64,000 nucleotides of DNA, taken from positions 372,001-436,000 of the forward strand of contig NZ_JABAIV010000003.1 of assembly GCF_013003915.1 (NCBI RefSeq), written 5' to 3'. Positions 35,584 to 44,211 of the stretch are shown piece after piece; positions within the stretch are counted from its first letter, which is position 1, and the number at the start of each line of letters is the position of its first letter. The translations under genes and the position numbers were made by a program. A model generated the notes under the pieces. That model did not search any database. It worked only from the letters and a program-made list of their open reading frames with translations, and was not told where the DNA came from. The DNA is from Telluria aromaticivorans (GTDB lineage Bacteria > Pseudomonadota > Gammaproteobacteria > Burkholderiales > Burkholderiaceae_D).

Positions 35584-37188
35584 TCAGCGCAAGGCCAACG
35601 CCAAGGCCCCTGTGGCGACTGCAGGGCGCGCCGCCGCGGCGCCGCCAGGGGAAGCGCCCAGATTGAACACGCCCACCAGAGTAGCCAGCTTCTCGGCCTG
35701 CACCTGCAGCGACTCCGCCGCGGCCGCCGCCTCCTCTACCAGTGCGGCATTCTGTTGCGTGGCCGCGTCGATCTCGCCGATCGCCTGGTTGACCTGCCCG
35801 ATGCCAGCTTCCTGCTCACGGCTGGCCGCGCTGATCTCGGACATGATGTCGCTCACGCGCTGCACGCCCGCCACCACCTCGTGCATGGTGCTGCCGGCCT
35901 GCCCGACCAGACGGTTGCCTTCGCCCACGGTGCCGGTGGTGGAGTCGATCAGGACCTTGATCTCCTTGGCTGCGGAATTCGAACGCTGCGCCAGCGCGCG
36001 CACTTCGCTGGCGACGACGGCGAAGCCCCTGCCCTGCTCGCCCGCACGCGCGGCTTCCACCGCGGCGTTCAGCGCCAGGATATTGGTCTGGAAGGCGATG
36101 CCTTCGATGACGCCGATGATGTCGCCGATCTTGCGCGAGGCTTCGTCGATGGCGCCCATGGTCTGCACCACCTGGTCCACCACGGCGCCGCCGCGGGTCG
36201 CCACTTCGGTGGCCGACGCCGCCAGCTGGCTGGCCTGGCGCGCATTGTCGGCATTCTGGCGCACGGTGGCCGTGAGCTCTTCCATCGACGAGGCGGTTTC
36301 CTCGAGCGAGCTGGCCTGGGTTTCGGTGCGGCGCGACAGGTCAAGATTGCCGGCGGCGATTTCCTGCGAGGCGGTGCCGATCGAATCGGTGCCATCGCGC
36401 ACCGAGCTGACGATCCCGTGCAGGCTGGTGCGCATGGCCTCGAGCGCGCGGCGCAGGCGCCCCGTTTCGGTATGGTCTGCCGGCGACGTGGCATCCGTAT
36501 CGCCGGCCAGGTTGCCCTGCGCGATGCGGTCGGCAAACACGATGGCGTCTTCGAGCGGACGCACGATGCCGCGGATCAGGAAGTAGCCCATGGCGATGGT
36601 AGCGATCATCGCCGCCAGGGCAACGAGCATGATGCGTTGCGAGCCCGAACTCACCACCGCATCGCCCTCGGCGCGCACGGCGTCCGAGTCCTTTTCAATC
36701 AGTTCGCTCAAGGCGCCCATCGTGCCTTCGAGCTTGCGGAAACCATCCATGAAGCCGCCAAACGCCTGGCGCGCCCCGGCCTGGTCGGCCCCGGCCTGGG
36801 ACACGATCGCCGCGGCGCTCTTCAAGTAGGCGTCGACATCCGGACGCACCTTGTCGACGGCGGCCTTGACGGCGGCGTTGGTCGCCTGGGCGTCGAGCGC
36901 GGCGAGTGTCTTGTTGAAGGTGGCGGCATGCTCGTCGGCGTCGCGCTTTGCCGCGGCCTGTTCTTCCGGCGTGGCAGCCATCAGTGCAGCCAGCACGTCG
37001 GCACGCAACGCGTCGTGCATCATATCGGCCTGCATCTGGTCGCGCAGCGCGGAACCGTTGACGCTGATCGCATCCATCGAGCGGTCGAGCGACTGCACCG
37101 ACAGGTAGCCGATCAGACCGACCAGGCTGCAAAATACGAGGGTCACGACATAGGACAGGCGCAGCTGGTGCTTGATGCTCAGTTTCAT
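35584..37188 (-). CDS. Methyl-accepting chemotaxis protein
   Basis: The protein is a 534-residue chemoreceptor. It has an N-terminal membrane helix (residues about 10-32), a four-helix-bundle sensor of about 150 residues, a second helix (MLVALAAMIATIAMGYFLI), then a HAMP domain and the signalling domain whose hairpin tip reads AFQTNILALNAAVEAARAGE with GRGFAVVASEVRALAQRS. It ends in an Ala/Pro-rich tail without a CheR-binding pentapeptide (NWETF type). The ligand is unknown. It is nine bases downstream of an outer-membrane transporter gene and probably cotranscribed. Confidence 0.95.
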   Translation of the reverse strand: MKLSIKHQLRLSYVVTLVFCSLVGLIGYLSVQSLDRSMDAISVNGSALRDQMQADMMHDALRADVLAALMAATPEEQAAAKRDADEHAATFNKTLAALDAQATNAAVKAAVDKVRPDVDAYLKSAAAIVSQAGADQAGARQAFGGFMDGFRKLEGTMGALSELIEKDSDAVRAEGDAVVSSGSQRIMLVALAAMIATIAMGYFLIRGIVRPLEDAIVFADRIAQGNLAGDTDATSPADHTETGRLRRALEAMRTSLHGIVSSVRDGTDSIGTASQEIAAGNLDLSRRTETQASSLEETASSMEELTATVRQNADNARQASQLAASATEVATRGGAVVDQVVQTMGAIDEASRKIGDIIGVIEGIAFQTNILALNAAVEAARAGEQGRGFAVVASEVRALAQRSNSAAKEIKVLIDSTTGTVGEGNRLVGQAGSTMHEVVAGVQRVSDIMSEISAASREQEAGIGQVNQAIGEIDAATQQNAALVEEAAAAAESLQVQAEKLATLVGVFNLGASPGGAAAARPAVATGALALALR

Positions 37189-37197
37189 CGCAAGCTC

Positions 37198-37974
37198 TTA
37201 GAGTTTGAAGGACAGGCCGACGGTGAAGGCCAGGTCGGGAGTACGGCTGTTCAGGCCGCGCGAGACCATCGCATCGACCTGGACGGTATCGGAGAGCAGG
37301 TAGGCGCCGCCCGCATCGAAACTGGCCTGGGTGCCGCCATCGACACTGCGGGCGATCTGCGGCATTGCCACTTCGATGAAGCCGCGCAGGCGCTCATTGA
37401 TGGATTTGCCGAGCACCACTCCGAGGATCGCGTAGCGGTAACGGCCAGCGTCGCCGCGCTCGACGCCCACACCCGGCATCACGCCCAGCGACAGCTCGCC
37501 CGGCAGTTCCCACTCGCCCACCACGCGCAGCGACGGGCGCAGGCCCTGGCCGCGGAAGGCGCGCGAACCGCTGTCGAGGTCCGCGTGCAGCAGCACGCCG
37601 ACCGAAGGCAGACTGCCCCCTGCATCCATTGCATGCCATTTCACCCCCAGCGAGGTGTCGGCATAGCCGGTTTCGGTGCCCCGCAGACCGCCTTCGGTAT
37701 GGCGGGCGATCATGCGGCCATCGGTTTCGGCGCGCAATTCGAAAGTCTCGCCGATGCCGTAGCGCAGCAGGGTCGGCGTCGACACGGTGCGATCGCGCGC
37801 TGCACCGCTGCGGTCGCGCTCGAGCAGCAGGCTGGTTTCAACCTGCAGCCGGCTCTTGCCGACGACATTGCTGGACTCGACGAAATCGGGACGGTCAGTG
37901 GCGATCTCGTCCTGGGCGTGAACTGCGGGTGTGGCGCACAGTGCGAGCGCGGAGATGACGGCGAAGTGTTTCAT
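37198..37974 (-). CDS. Outer-membrane transporter of the MetA phenol-degradation type
   Basis: This predicted beta-barrel has 258 residues and a signal peptide ending PAVHAQ. It starts DEIATDRPDFVESSNVVGKSR, the DRPDFTEGS-type opening of the family called putative MetA-pathway of phenol degradation, and ends in the barrel signal TVGLSFKL. The function is inferred from the family name only: passage of small aromatic or other compounds. The chemoreceptor next to it may sense what it admits. The frame is open upstream, but only the ATG at 37974 gives a signal peptide. Confidence 0.75.
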   Translation of the reverse strand: MKHFAVISALALCATPAVHAQDEIATDRPDFVESSNVVGKSRLQVETSLLLERDRSGAARDRTVSTPTLLRYGIGETFELRAETDGRMIARHTEGGLRGTETGYADTSLGVKWHAMDAGGSLPSVGVLLHADLDSGSRAFRGQGLRPSLRVVGEWELPGELSLGVMPGVGVERGDAGRYRYAILGVVLGKSINERLRGFIEVAMPQIARSVDGGTQASFDAGGAYLLSDTVQVDAMVSRGLNSRTPDLAFTVGLSFKL

Positions 37975-38078
37975 TGGCTTCCAAAAGGGGACGGGCGCTG
38001 AGTGCCGCAGGACGATAAAAGTTGCCTTGAAGAATAATCGTTCGTTTAAGCTGCCTGCGTCAATATATGCATGCCACA

Positions 38079-38099
38079 TCGTTTGCAAACAGCAAACGA
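38079..38099. promoter_or_regulatory. Inverted repeat upstream of the transporter-chemoreceptor unit
   Basis: TCGTTTGC-AAACA-GCAAACGA is an eight-base-arm inverted repeat about 105 bases before the transporter start codon. It could be an operator for that minus-strand unit. The regulator is unknown. Confidence 0.4.
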
Positions 38100-38126
38100 A
38101 GCGTTGCTGATGAGCTGCATCAGGCG

Positions 38127-38163
38127 AAAAAAAACCGCCGGGTCGTCGACCGGGCGGTTTTTT
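38127..38163. terminator. Rho-independent terminator of rpoD
   Basis: AACCGCC-G-GGTC (38133-38144) pairs with GACC-G-GGCGGTT (38148-38159), with A and T runs on either side, so it can work in both directions. It sits just after the rpoD stop. Confidence 0.9.
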
Positions 38164-38180
38164 ACCAACTGGCAAAACTT

Positions 38181-40847
38181 TTAGTGATTGTGCAGGAAAG
38201 TCTTCAGCTTGTCCGAACGCGACGGCTGGCGCAGCTTGCTCATCGCCTTGGCTTCGATCTGGCGAATACGCTCGCGGGTGACGTCGAACTGCTTGCCGAC
38301 TTCTTCCAGCGTGTGGTCGTTCGACATTTCGACGCCGTAGCGCATGCGCAGCACCTTGGCTTCGCGCGGGGTCAGCGAATCCAGCACTTCCTTGATCACG
38401 TTGCGCATCGACGCATGCAGCGCCGCGTCGAGCGGAGCCAGGGTGGTGTTGTCTTCGATGAAGTCGCCCAGCTGGGAATCGCCGTCCTCGCCCATCGGGG
38501 TTTCCATCGAAATCGGCTCTTTCGCGATCTTCATGATCTCGCGAACCTTGTTCTCTGGCATTTCCATCTTCAGGGCCAGGGTCGGCAGGTCCGGCTCGCT
38601 GCCGGTTTCCTGCATGATCTGGCGCGAGATGCGGTTCATCTTGTTGATGGTCTCGATCATGTGCACCGGCACACGGATGGTGCGGGCCATGTCGGCGATC
38701 GAACGCGTGATCGCCTGGCGGATCCACCAGGTCGCATAAGTCGAGAATTTATAACCGCGGCGGTATTCGAACTTGTCGACCGCCTTCAGCAGGCCGATAT
38801 TGCCTTCCTGGATCAGGTCGAGGAATTGCAGGCCGCGGTTGATGTATTTCTTCGCGATCGAGATCACCAGGCGCAGGTTGGCCACGGTCATTTCGCGCTT
38901 GGCCTGGCGGGCGCGCTTCTCGCCGGCCGCCATCTGCTTGTTGATCTTGCGCAGGTCGGCCAGCGGCAGCGCCACGCGCGCCTGCAGGTCGATCATGCGC
39001 TGCTGCAGTTCCTTGATGGCCGGCAGGTTACGGTTCAGGACCGCGCTGTACGGATAGGCGCAGTCGACTTCGCGATTGCCCCATTGCAGGTCGGTCTCGT
39101 TGCCCGGGAAGACCTTGATAAAGTGGGCGCGCGGCATGCCGCAGCGGTTCACGCAGATATCCAGCACGGCGCGCTCGATAGCACGCACTTCGTCCATCTG
39201 GTGGCGCAGCGTGTCGCACAGCTTTTCCACGATCTTGGCGGTGAAGCGGATGCCCAGCAGTTCGGTCGAGATGATGGCTTGCGCTTCTTCGTACTCGTCC
39301 GAGCCGTAGCCGTCGGTCTTGAAGGCGTGGCCCATGCGGTCGAACTGCTTTTCGATCAGCGCGAACTTTTCCAGCGCGCTCTTGCGCAGTTGCGCGAGCT
39401 GCTCGGTCGAATAGCCGGCCGCGCCGCCGCCGACGGCGCCGTCTTCTTCCTCTTCCTCGACTTCTTCCTCTTCCTCTTCCTCGTCGTCGCCGGCGCGCGA
39501 CGATGCGCTGGCCGGCGCCGCCACAGGGGCAGGCGTGGACGCGTTGTGGTCGACGAAGCCGTCCACCACGTCGTCGATCTTCATGTCGTCGGCGGCGATC
39601 TTGTGCGACAGCGCGATGATTTCCGAAATCGTGGTCGGGCAGGCCGAAATTGCCTGGACCATGTCCTTCAGGCCGTCTTCGATGCGCTTGGCGATCTCGA
39701 TCTCGCCTTCGCGGGTCAGCAGCGAGACGGCGCCCATTTCACGCATGTACATGCGGACCGGGTCGGTGGTGCGGCCGAAGTCCGAATCGACGGTCGACAG
39801 CGCGGTGGCGGCTGCCGCTTCGACTTCGTCTTCGCTGGTCGCGGTCGGGACGTTGTCCGACAGCAGCATCATTTCGGCTTCCGGGGCGCGCTCGTAGATC
39901 GCGATGCCCATGTCGTTGAAGGTCGCGATGATGCCTTCGATCGCTTCCGGATCGACGATGTTTTCCGGCAGCTGGTCGTTGATCTGGGCGTGGGTCAGGT
40001 AGCCACGCTCCTTGCCCATGTTGATCAGGTTCTTCAGCTGGGTGCGGCGTTTTTCCAGTTCCGCTTCCGAGAAACCGGCCACGACCGCGCTCGGCAAGCC
40101 CTTGGCGCGGCGCTCGCGCAGCTTCGACGCGGCCTTCAGTTCCGAGCGCTCGATGGTGTTGAGTGCCGCGACTTCGTCGTTCTCCGGCACGAACTCGCTC
40201 GGCTTGCGGCCGCGGCGGCCCGGGACCTTGACTTGCGGCAGCAGGTAGCCGGTGGTGTCGATGGCGGCCAGCTTGGCGGCATCGGTGGTCGAGCTGACGG
40301 TGCCGACGGCGGTGGCCGGGGCGGCAACGACAGGCGCGTCGGAGCGGCGGCGGGTGCGCACGGCCTTCGGCGCCTCGACGGCGGGGTCTTCTGCCGGAGC
40401 AGGGACGGCTTCCACGGCGTCGGCCTGGGCCGATTCCGAGGTCGGCTCGGCGGCGGCTTTGAGCGCGGCGAGCTTCGAGCTGCGCTTGCGCACGATGACC
40501 GGCGGCGCGGCCGGGGTGGCCGCCGCGGCCGGCATGTAGTCTTCAGCCCCATCGGCGGCATCGGCGACCGGCTCGACGGCCGCTTCGTTCACGGCCGATG
40601 CCAGGTTCACTTCCAGCACGGCTTCAGTCGGCGCTTCAACTGCTTCCACCGCATCGACCGGCACGTCGTCGACCTGGGCCGCCTTGGCCAACGCCAGGCG
40701 CGAGCGCGTCTTGACCACCGTTACCTTGGCCGCTGCTTCCGTCTCGAGGAAGTAGGAGGTCGCGGTTTTCGGCACTGCCAGCTGCGCCGTTGCCTTGGCG
40801 GGCGCTTTTTTGGCGGTCAGTGTCAGTGTCTTGGCGGTGTTTTTCAT
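38181..40847 (-). CDS. rpoD: RNA polymerase primary sigma factor (sigma-70)
   Basis: The housekeeping sigma factor, 888 residues, far longer than the 613 of E. coli. The first 220 residues or so are rich in Ala, Pro, Val and Lys. Region 1.2 begins [13 protein letters not shown] (about residue 357). The non-conserved region holds an acidic tract ([16 protein letters not shown], about 454-469). Region 2 reads [20 protein letters not shown] and [20 protein letters not shown]; region 4 has [20 protein letters not shown] and ends in the canonical LKTFLHNH. The gene is alone: dnaG, its usual partner, is not upstream. Confidence 0.97.
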   Translation of the reverse strand: MKNTAKTLTLTAKKAPAKATAQLAVPKTATSYFLETEAAAKVTVVKTRSRLALAKAAQVDDVPVDAVEAVEAPTEAVLEVNLASAVNEAAVEPVADAADGAEDYMPAAAATPAAPPVIVRKRSSKLAALKAAAEPTSESAQADAVEAVPAPAEDPAVEAPKAVRTRRRSDAPVVAAPATAVGTVSSTTDAAKLAAIDTTGYLLPQVKVPGRRGRKPSEFVPENDEVAALNTIERSELKAASKLRERRAKGLPSAVVAGFSEAELEKRRTQLKNLINMGKERGYLTHAQINDQLPENIVDPEAIEGIIATFNDMGIAIYERAPEAEMMLLSDNVPTATSEDEVEAAAATALSTVDSDFGRTTDPVRMYMREMGAVSLLTREGEIEIAKRIEDGLKDMVQAISACPTTISEIIALSHKIAADDMKIDDVVDGFVDHNASTPAPVAAPASASSRAGDDEEEEEEEVEEEEEDGAVGGGAAGYSTEQLAQLRKSALEKFALIEKQFDRMGHAFKTDGYGSDEYEEAQAIISTELLGIRFTAKIVEKLCDTLRHQMDEVRAIERAVLDICVNRCGMPRAHFIKVFPGNETDLQWGNREVDCAYPYSAVLNRNLPAIKELQQRMIDLQARVALPLADLRKINKQMAAGEKRARQAKREMTVANLRLVISIAKKYINRGLQFLDLIQEGNIGLLKAVDKFEYRRGYKFSTYATWWIRQAITRSIADMARTIRVPVHMIETINKMNRISRQIMQETGSEPDLPTLALKMEMPENKVREIMKIAKEPISMETPMGEDGDSQLGDFIEDNTTLAPLDAALHASMRNVIKEVLDSLTPREAKVLRMRYGVEMSNDHTLEEVGKQFDVTRERIRQIEAKAMSKLRQPSRSDKLKTFLHNH

Positions 40848-41393
40848 AGTGAAGCTCTCTCCAGTCGAGGCGGGTGGACGCCTGCGAGGTCAATAATCCA
40901 GCGGGACCCGCGCACGGGTCGGATACGGGGAACGGAAGTGGCCCTAGCTGAGGGCGGGCAGGCGGACTTCAAGCACGCATTTCCTGCGGCCGCCGACGAG
41001 CGTCGGGAGGTGGCAGCGGGCAGGCGAGGAAATGGCAGTGTTTAAAATCACGGTATGCATGTCGAAACGAAAAAAAGCCCGTCGGATCTAACGGGCTTGC
41101 TTCTATAGTTCAGGGAACATAGAGGGAAGCGAGATTATGCCGTATTGCAAGAATTGGTGATAATTGATATATCCCATAATGGATATCACCGCGTTGAATA
41201 TGACACCGCCTGTAGACTTCCCGTCAGGCCTGCGACAACGCAAGCCGTGCGCAAGGCAAGAGGCGGATCATACACGTTTTTCCCGCTGCACGCCGCCCGG
41301 CTGTGGCTGGGCTCGCAAGATTAATGGAAGAAGTACAATACGGCCGCGCTGGCGCACGGGCGCCGTGCTATCCTTCGCATTCCCGTTCTTACC
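40848..41393. other. Intergenic region between rpoD and the ProQ-like gene
   Basis: This 546-base gap between divergent genes has no credible protein gene. It contains the leader of rpoD with a GGAGAGAG ribosome site, a minus-strand terminator at 41070-41098, an AT-rich inverted repeat GATATATCC-CATAAT-GGATATC (41166-41187), and the upstream region of the ProQ-like gene. Confidence 0.5.
41070..41098 (-). terminator. Orphan minus-strand terminator upstream of rpoD
   Basis: Read on the minus strand, AAGCCCGT (91-98) and ACGGGCTT (75-82) form an eight-base stem with an eight-base loop and seven T. No minus-strand gene precedes it within 41100-41393. It may end an unrecognised small RNA or attenuate a long rpoD leader. 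Confidence 0.7.
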
Positions 41394-42008
41394 ATGAAGT
41401 CAATGAATACCATTACCGCTGCAGAGTCCGTCGATACCAACGCCCCCGCCACCCCTGACGTGCCTGCCGAGGCCTCTTCGCCATCCGCTGCCCCGGCAGC
41501 GGATGCCGCGGACGAGGCTGTTTCGGCCGACGCAGGGACCGAGGCCGCACCAGTGGCCGAGGCTGTTTCCACCGACGCCGCGCCTGCCACGGCTCCCGCC
41601 GCTGCCGCCCAGCCGGGCTCGGCCCGCGCCTTGCTCAAGCAGCTCCAGCAAGAGTTCCCGGCCTTCCGCGACTGCCTGCCGCTGGCAATCGGCATCGACA
41701 AGCAGCTGCTGGCGCGCATGCCCGGCCTGGACCGCAAGATCATGCGTGCCGCACTCGGCATCCACACCGGCTCGATGCGCTACCTGCGCGCGATGGAAAA
41801 AGCCAAGGTCCGCTACGACCTCGACGGCGCTGCCGGCGCCGAAGTGACCGACACCCATCGCCTGCACGCCAAGGAACTGCTGCAGCAGCGCTTCAAGAAG
41901 GAAGCCGACCGCAAGAAGGCCGAGCGTGAAGCAGCTGCCGAAGAAGAAGCCAATCGCCAACGCCAGGAAAAGCTGAAAGCCCTTGCTTCCAAGTTCTCCA
42001 AGAATTGA
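41394..42008 (+). CDS. ProQ/FinO-domain RNA-binding protein
   Basis: A 204-residue protein with a disordered Ala/Pro/Asp-rich leader (about residues 1-75), then a ProQ/FinO core: ALLKQLQQEFPAFRDCLPLA, IGIDKQLLARMPGLDRKIMR and ALGIHTGSMRYLRAM, followed by a basic, charged helical tail (KKEADRKKAEREAAAEEEAN). ProQ proteins are RNA chaperones that bind structured sRNAs and mRNA 3' ends. The ATG at 41394 is used; a second ATG three codons on is possible. An exonuclease gene begins 10 bases after the stop. Confidence 0.88.
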   Translation: MKSMNTITAAESVDTNAPATPDVPAEASSPSAAPAADAADEAVSADAGTEAAPVAEAVSTDAAPATAPAAAAQPGSARALLKQLQQEFPAFRDCLPLAIGIDKQLLARMPGLDRKIMRAALGIHTGSMRYLRAMEKAKVRYDLDGAAGAEVTDTHRLHAKELLQQRFKKEADRKKAEREAAAEEEANRQRQEKLKALASKFSKN

Positions 42009-42018
42009 GCCGGCGCCG

Positions 42019-42612
42019 GTGAGCGCCGATCCGGAGCTGCTGCCGCCTTATGACGGCATCCGGCTCGCCGACGTGCGCCTGGTGCGCACGATGGCCGACG
42101 CCGAGGCGGCGCTGGCAGCCTTGCTGGCGGCCGACGTGATCGGCTTCGACACCGAATCCAAGCCCACGTTCGCCAAGGGTGAGGTCTCGACCGGGCCGCA
42201 CCTGGTGCAGCTTGCGACCAACGACCTGGCCTATTTGTTCCAGATCGGCAGCGCCGCCAGTGCGCAGACCGCCCTCACTGTGCTCAAGCCGGTGCTGGAA
42301 TCGGAGACTATTTTGAAAGTGGGTTTCGGCCTGGGCGACGACCTCAAGCGCCTGCGCGCCAAGCTCGGCGTCGAGACGCACAAGGTGCTCGACCTGTCGA
42401 CGGCCCTGCGCCGTCGCGGCGAGCGCAATACCCTGGGTGCGAAGACGGCAGTGGCGCGCTTCTTCGGGCAGAAGCTCCAGAAGTCGAAACGCATCACCAC
42501 TACCAACTGGGCCCTGCCGCAACTGAGCGACAAGCAGGTGCTGTACGCGGCCGACGATGCCCACGTGGCCTTGCGCATCTACCGGCTCTGGCAAGCCAAT
42601 CCGCAGGCCTAG
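42019..42612 (+). CDS. 3'-5' exonuclease, RNase D/DEDD family
   Basis: A 197-residue single-domain DEDD exonuclease. ExoI is IGFDTESKPTF (D-x-E), ExoII is LKVGFGLGDDLKRL (central Asp), and ExoIII is YAADDAHVALRIY (Y-x3-D), so the DEDDy catalytic set is complete. It lacks the HRDC domains of full RNase D. The start is taken as GTG at 42019; a TTG 36 bases earlier would overlap the preceding gene. Its place after a ProQ-type protein suggests work on RNA. Its TAG stop overlaps the convergent methyltransferase stop in the shared bases CTAG. Confidence 0.88.
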   Translation: MSADPELLPPYDGIRLADVRLVRTMADAEAALAALLAADVIGFDTESKPTFAKGEVSTGPHLVQLATNDLAYLFQIGSAASAQTALTVLKPVLESETILKVGFGLGDDLKRLRAKLGVETHKVLDLSTALRRRGERNTLGAKTAVARFFGQKLQKSKRITTTNWALPQLSDKQVLYAADDAHVALRIYRLWQANPQA

Positions 42613-43358
42613 TCCTTCCCCTCGGCCCAGGCCGCGCGCTTCCTCACCACGAAATACGCTTCCGGATTGAGCATCGTGCCCAGCACCGGGAACGGGCTGG
42701 CGCTCGCCGTTACCAGCGAAAACTTCTCCGCGATCGCCTTGCGGAACACGCGGTGGTCAAAACCCATGTGCTCGTTGTGCACCTCGACGTCCGGCGGCAG
42801 GATGCCGACCGGGCGCTCTTTCGGCGGCATGCCGAGGGCCGCCAGCAGCACGTTTGTCAAGCGCGCGTCGAAGGCGCCATAGCGCCGGCTCATGCGGAAC
42901 ATGCCCTTGTACAGCGCCGGCAAGCCCACTTCGACCGGCACCCCGAACACCACTTCCGCATCGTTCTTCAGGAGGGAATCGACCTCGCCCAGCGACTTGG
43001 CGCGCATGCTCAAGGGGATGTGCTCGAAGACCTCCAGGCAGAACAGCACGTCGGCCTGCCCTTTCGGCAACGCATCGAACGAGGCGAAAAATTCGATCCG
43101 CGGCAGGCCGGCCAGCTCGCGCCGGGCTTCATCCAGCAGGTCCGAGCATGGCTCGTAGCAGATGATCGTGGCGTTCGGGTAGGCGTGGACCAGGTGCTTG
43201 CACAGCTCACCGCTGCCGGCGCCGAAATCGAGCACGCAGGTGACGGTTTCGCGCGCCTTCTGCGTGAAGCCCAGCGCGCTGTATAGGCGCTGGTGCTGCA
43301 GCCAGCGCTTGACCGGGTTCCTGTCCCTGAACACGCCTTCCGTATAACTCACACCCAT
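42609..43358 (-). CDS. Class I SAM-dependent methyltransferase
   Basis: The protein has 249 residues and a Rossmann-type SAM site: VLDFGAGSGELCKHLVHAYP (motif I), IICYEPCSDLLDEAR (acidic end of beta 2) and ADVLFCLEVFEHIPLS (motif IV-like D-x-x-x-x-x-E-V-F-E-H). The substrate is unknown. The C-terminal part with PPDVEVHNEHMGFDHRVFRK is typical of small-molecule or glycan methyltransferases. It is convergent with the exonuclease and divergent from the cytochrome genes. Confidence 0.87.
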   Translation of the reverse strand: MGVSYTEGVFRDRNPVKRWLQHQRLYSALGFTQKARETVTCVLDFGAGSGELCKHLVHAYPNATIICYEPCSDLLDEARRELAGLPRIEFFASFDALPKGQADVLFCLEVFEHIPLSMRAKSLGEVDSLLKNDAEVVFGVPVEVGLPALYKGMFRMSRRYGAFDARLTNVLLAALGMPPKERPVGILPPDVEVHNEHMGFDHRVFRKAIAEKFSLVTASASPFPVLGTMLNPEAYFVVRKRAAWAEGKD

Positions 43359-43437
43359 GCTGCGCCCCGTTGGCCGAAAGGGAGGCGATTATAGCAAGGA
43401 CGAGTCGCCACGCCTCCATCCGCGTTATCATTCCTGC

Positions 43438-44211
43438 ATGCTGACTTCCGGTGTGTCCATGAGTGCTTCCCCTACGCTGGCCCGCGCCCTTGCCGCCTGC
43501 CTCGCATGTGGCTTATCCCTGGCCGCCACGGCGCACGCCATGGCCCCTTCGACCGTGCCCCAGGCAGTCCCCGACACCCTGGCCCAGCGCCTGGTGGCCT
43601 GCACGTCCTGCCACGCGCGCGTCGATGCGCGCGGCAACCCGGTCAACGACGTCTATTTCCCGCGCATCGGGGGCAAGCCGGCCGGCTACCTGTACAACCA
43701 GCTCCTGAACTTCCGCGAAGGCCGGCGCCAGTACCCGCTCATGACCTACCTGGTCGAGCACCTGCCCGACCCCTACCTGCGCGAGATCGCCGGCCACTTC
43801 GCGGCCCTGCCGCCCGCCGCACACGCCGCCACCGCTTCGCAGGTGACGCCGCAAGTCCTGGAACGCGGGCGCCAGCTGGTCTTCAACGGCGATGCCAGCC
43901 GCAAGCTGCCGGCCTGCGTGGCCTGCCATGGCCAGCGCCTGACCGGCGTCGAACCTGCCATCCCCGGCCTGCTCGGCCTGCCGCGCGACTACGTCAATGC
44001 GCAATTCGGCGCCTGGCGCAACAAGGCGCGCCGCGCCCATGCGCCCGACTGCATGGCCGGCATCACTGCCCGCCTCTCCTTCGAAGACGTGGCGGCGGTC
44101 TCCGGCTGGCTCGCCGCCCAGCCCGTACCCGCCGACCCCCGCCCCTCCCCAGCTGCGTCGATCGCGCGTCCGCTGCCGATCGCCTGCGGCAGCGCCCCGG
44201 AGGCGCCATGA
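43438..44211 (+). CDS. Diheme cytochrome c (c4-like)
   Basis: This exported protein has 257 residues and two heme motifs, CTSCH (about 56-60) and CVACH (about 160-164), in two repeated domains (FPRIGGKPAGYLYNQLLNFR echoes cytochrome c4). A signal sequence precedes AMAPSTVPQ. Start choice is uncertain: ATG 43438 or ATG 43459; neither has a strong ribosome site. It overlaps the next cytochrome gene by four bases (ATGA), so the two are coupled and probably pass electrons one to the other. Confidence 0.88.
   Translation: MLTSGVSMSASPTLARALAACLACGLSLAATAHAMAPSTVPQAVPDTLAQRLVACTSCHARVDARGNPVNDVYFPRIGGKPAGYLYNQLLNFREGRRQYPLMTYLVEHLPDPYLREIAGHFAALPPAAHAATASQVTPQVLERGRQLVFNGDASRKLPACVACHGQRLTGVEPAIPGLLGLPRDYVNAQFGAWRNKARRAHAPDCMAGITARLSFEDVAAVSGWLAAQPVPADPRPSPAASIARPLPIACGSAPEAP

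Noticed and set aside
38067..41045. A 992-codon plus-strand frame opposite rpoD
   Set aside because: It is a mirror of rpoD codons (Arg/Gly/His/Val-rich, no recognisable domain) and runs through the rpoD terminator.
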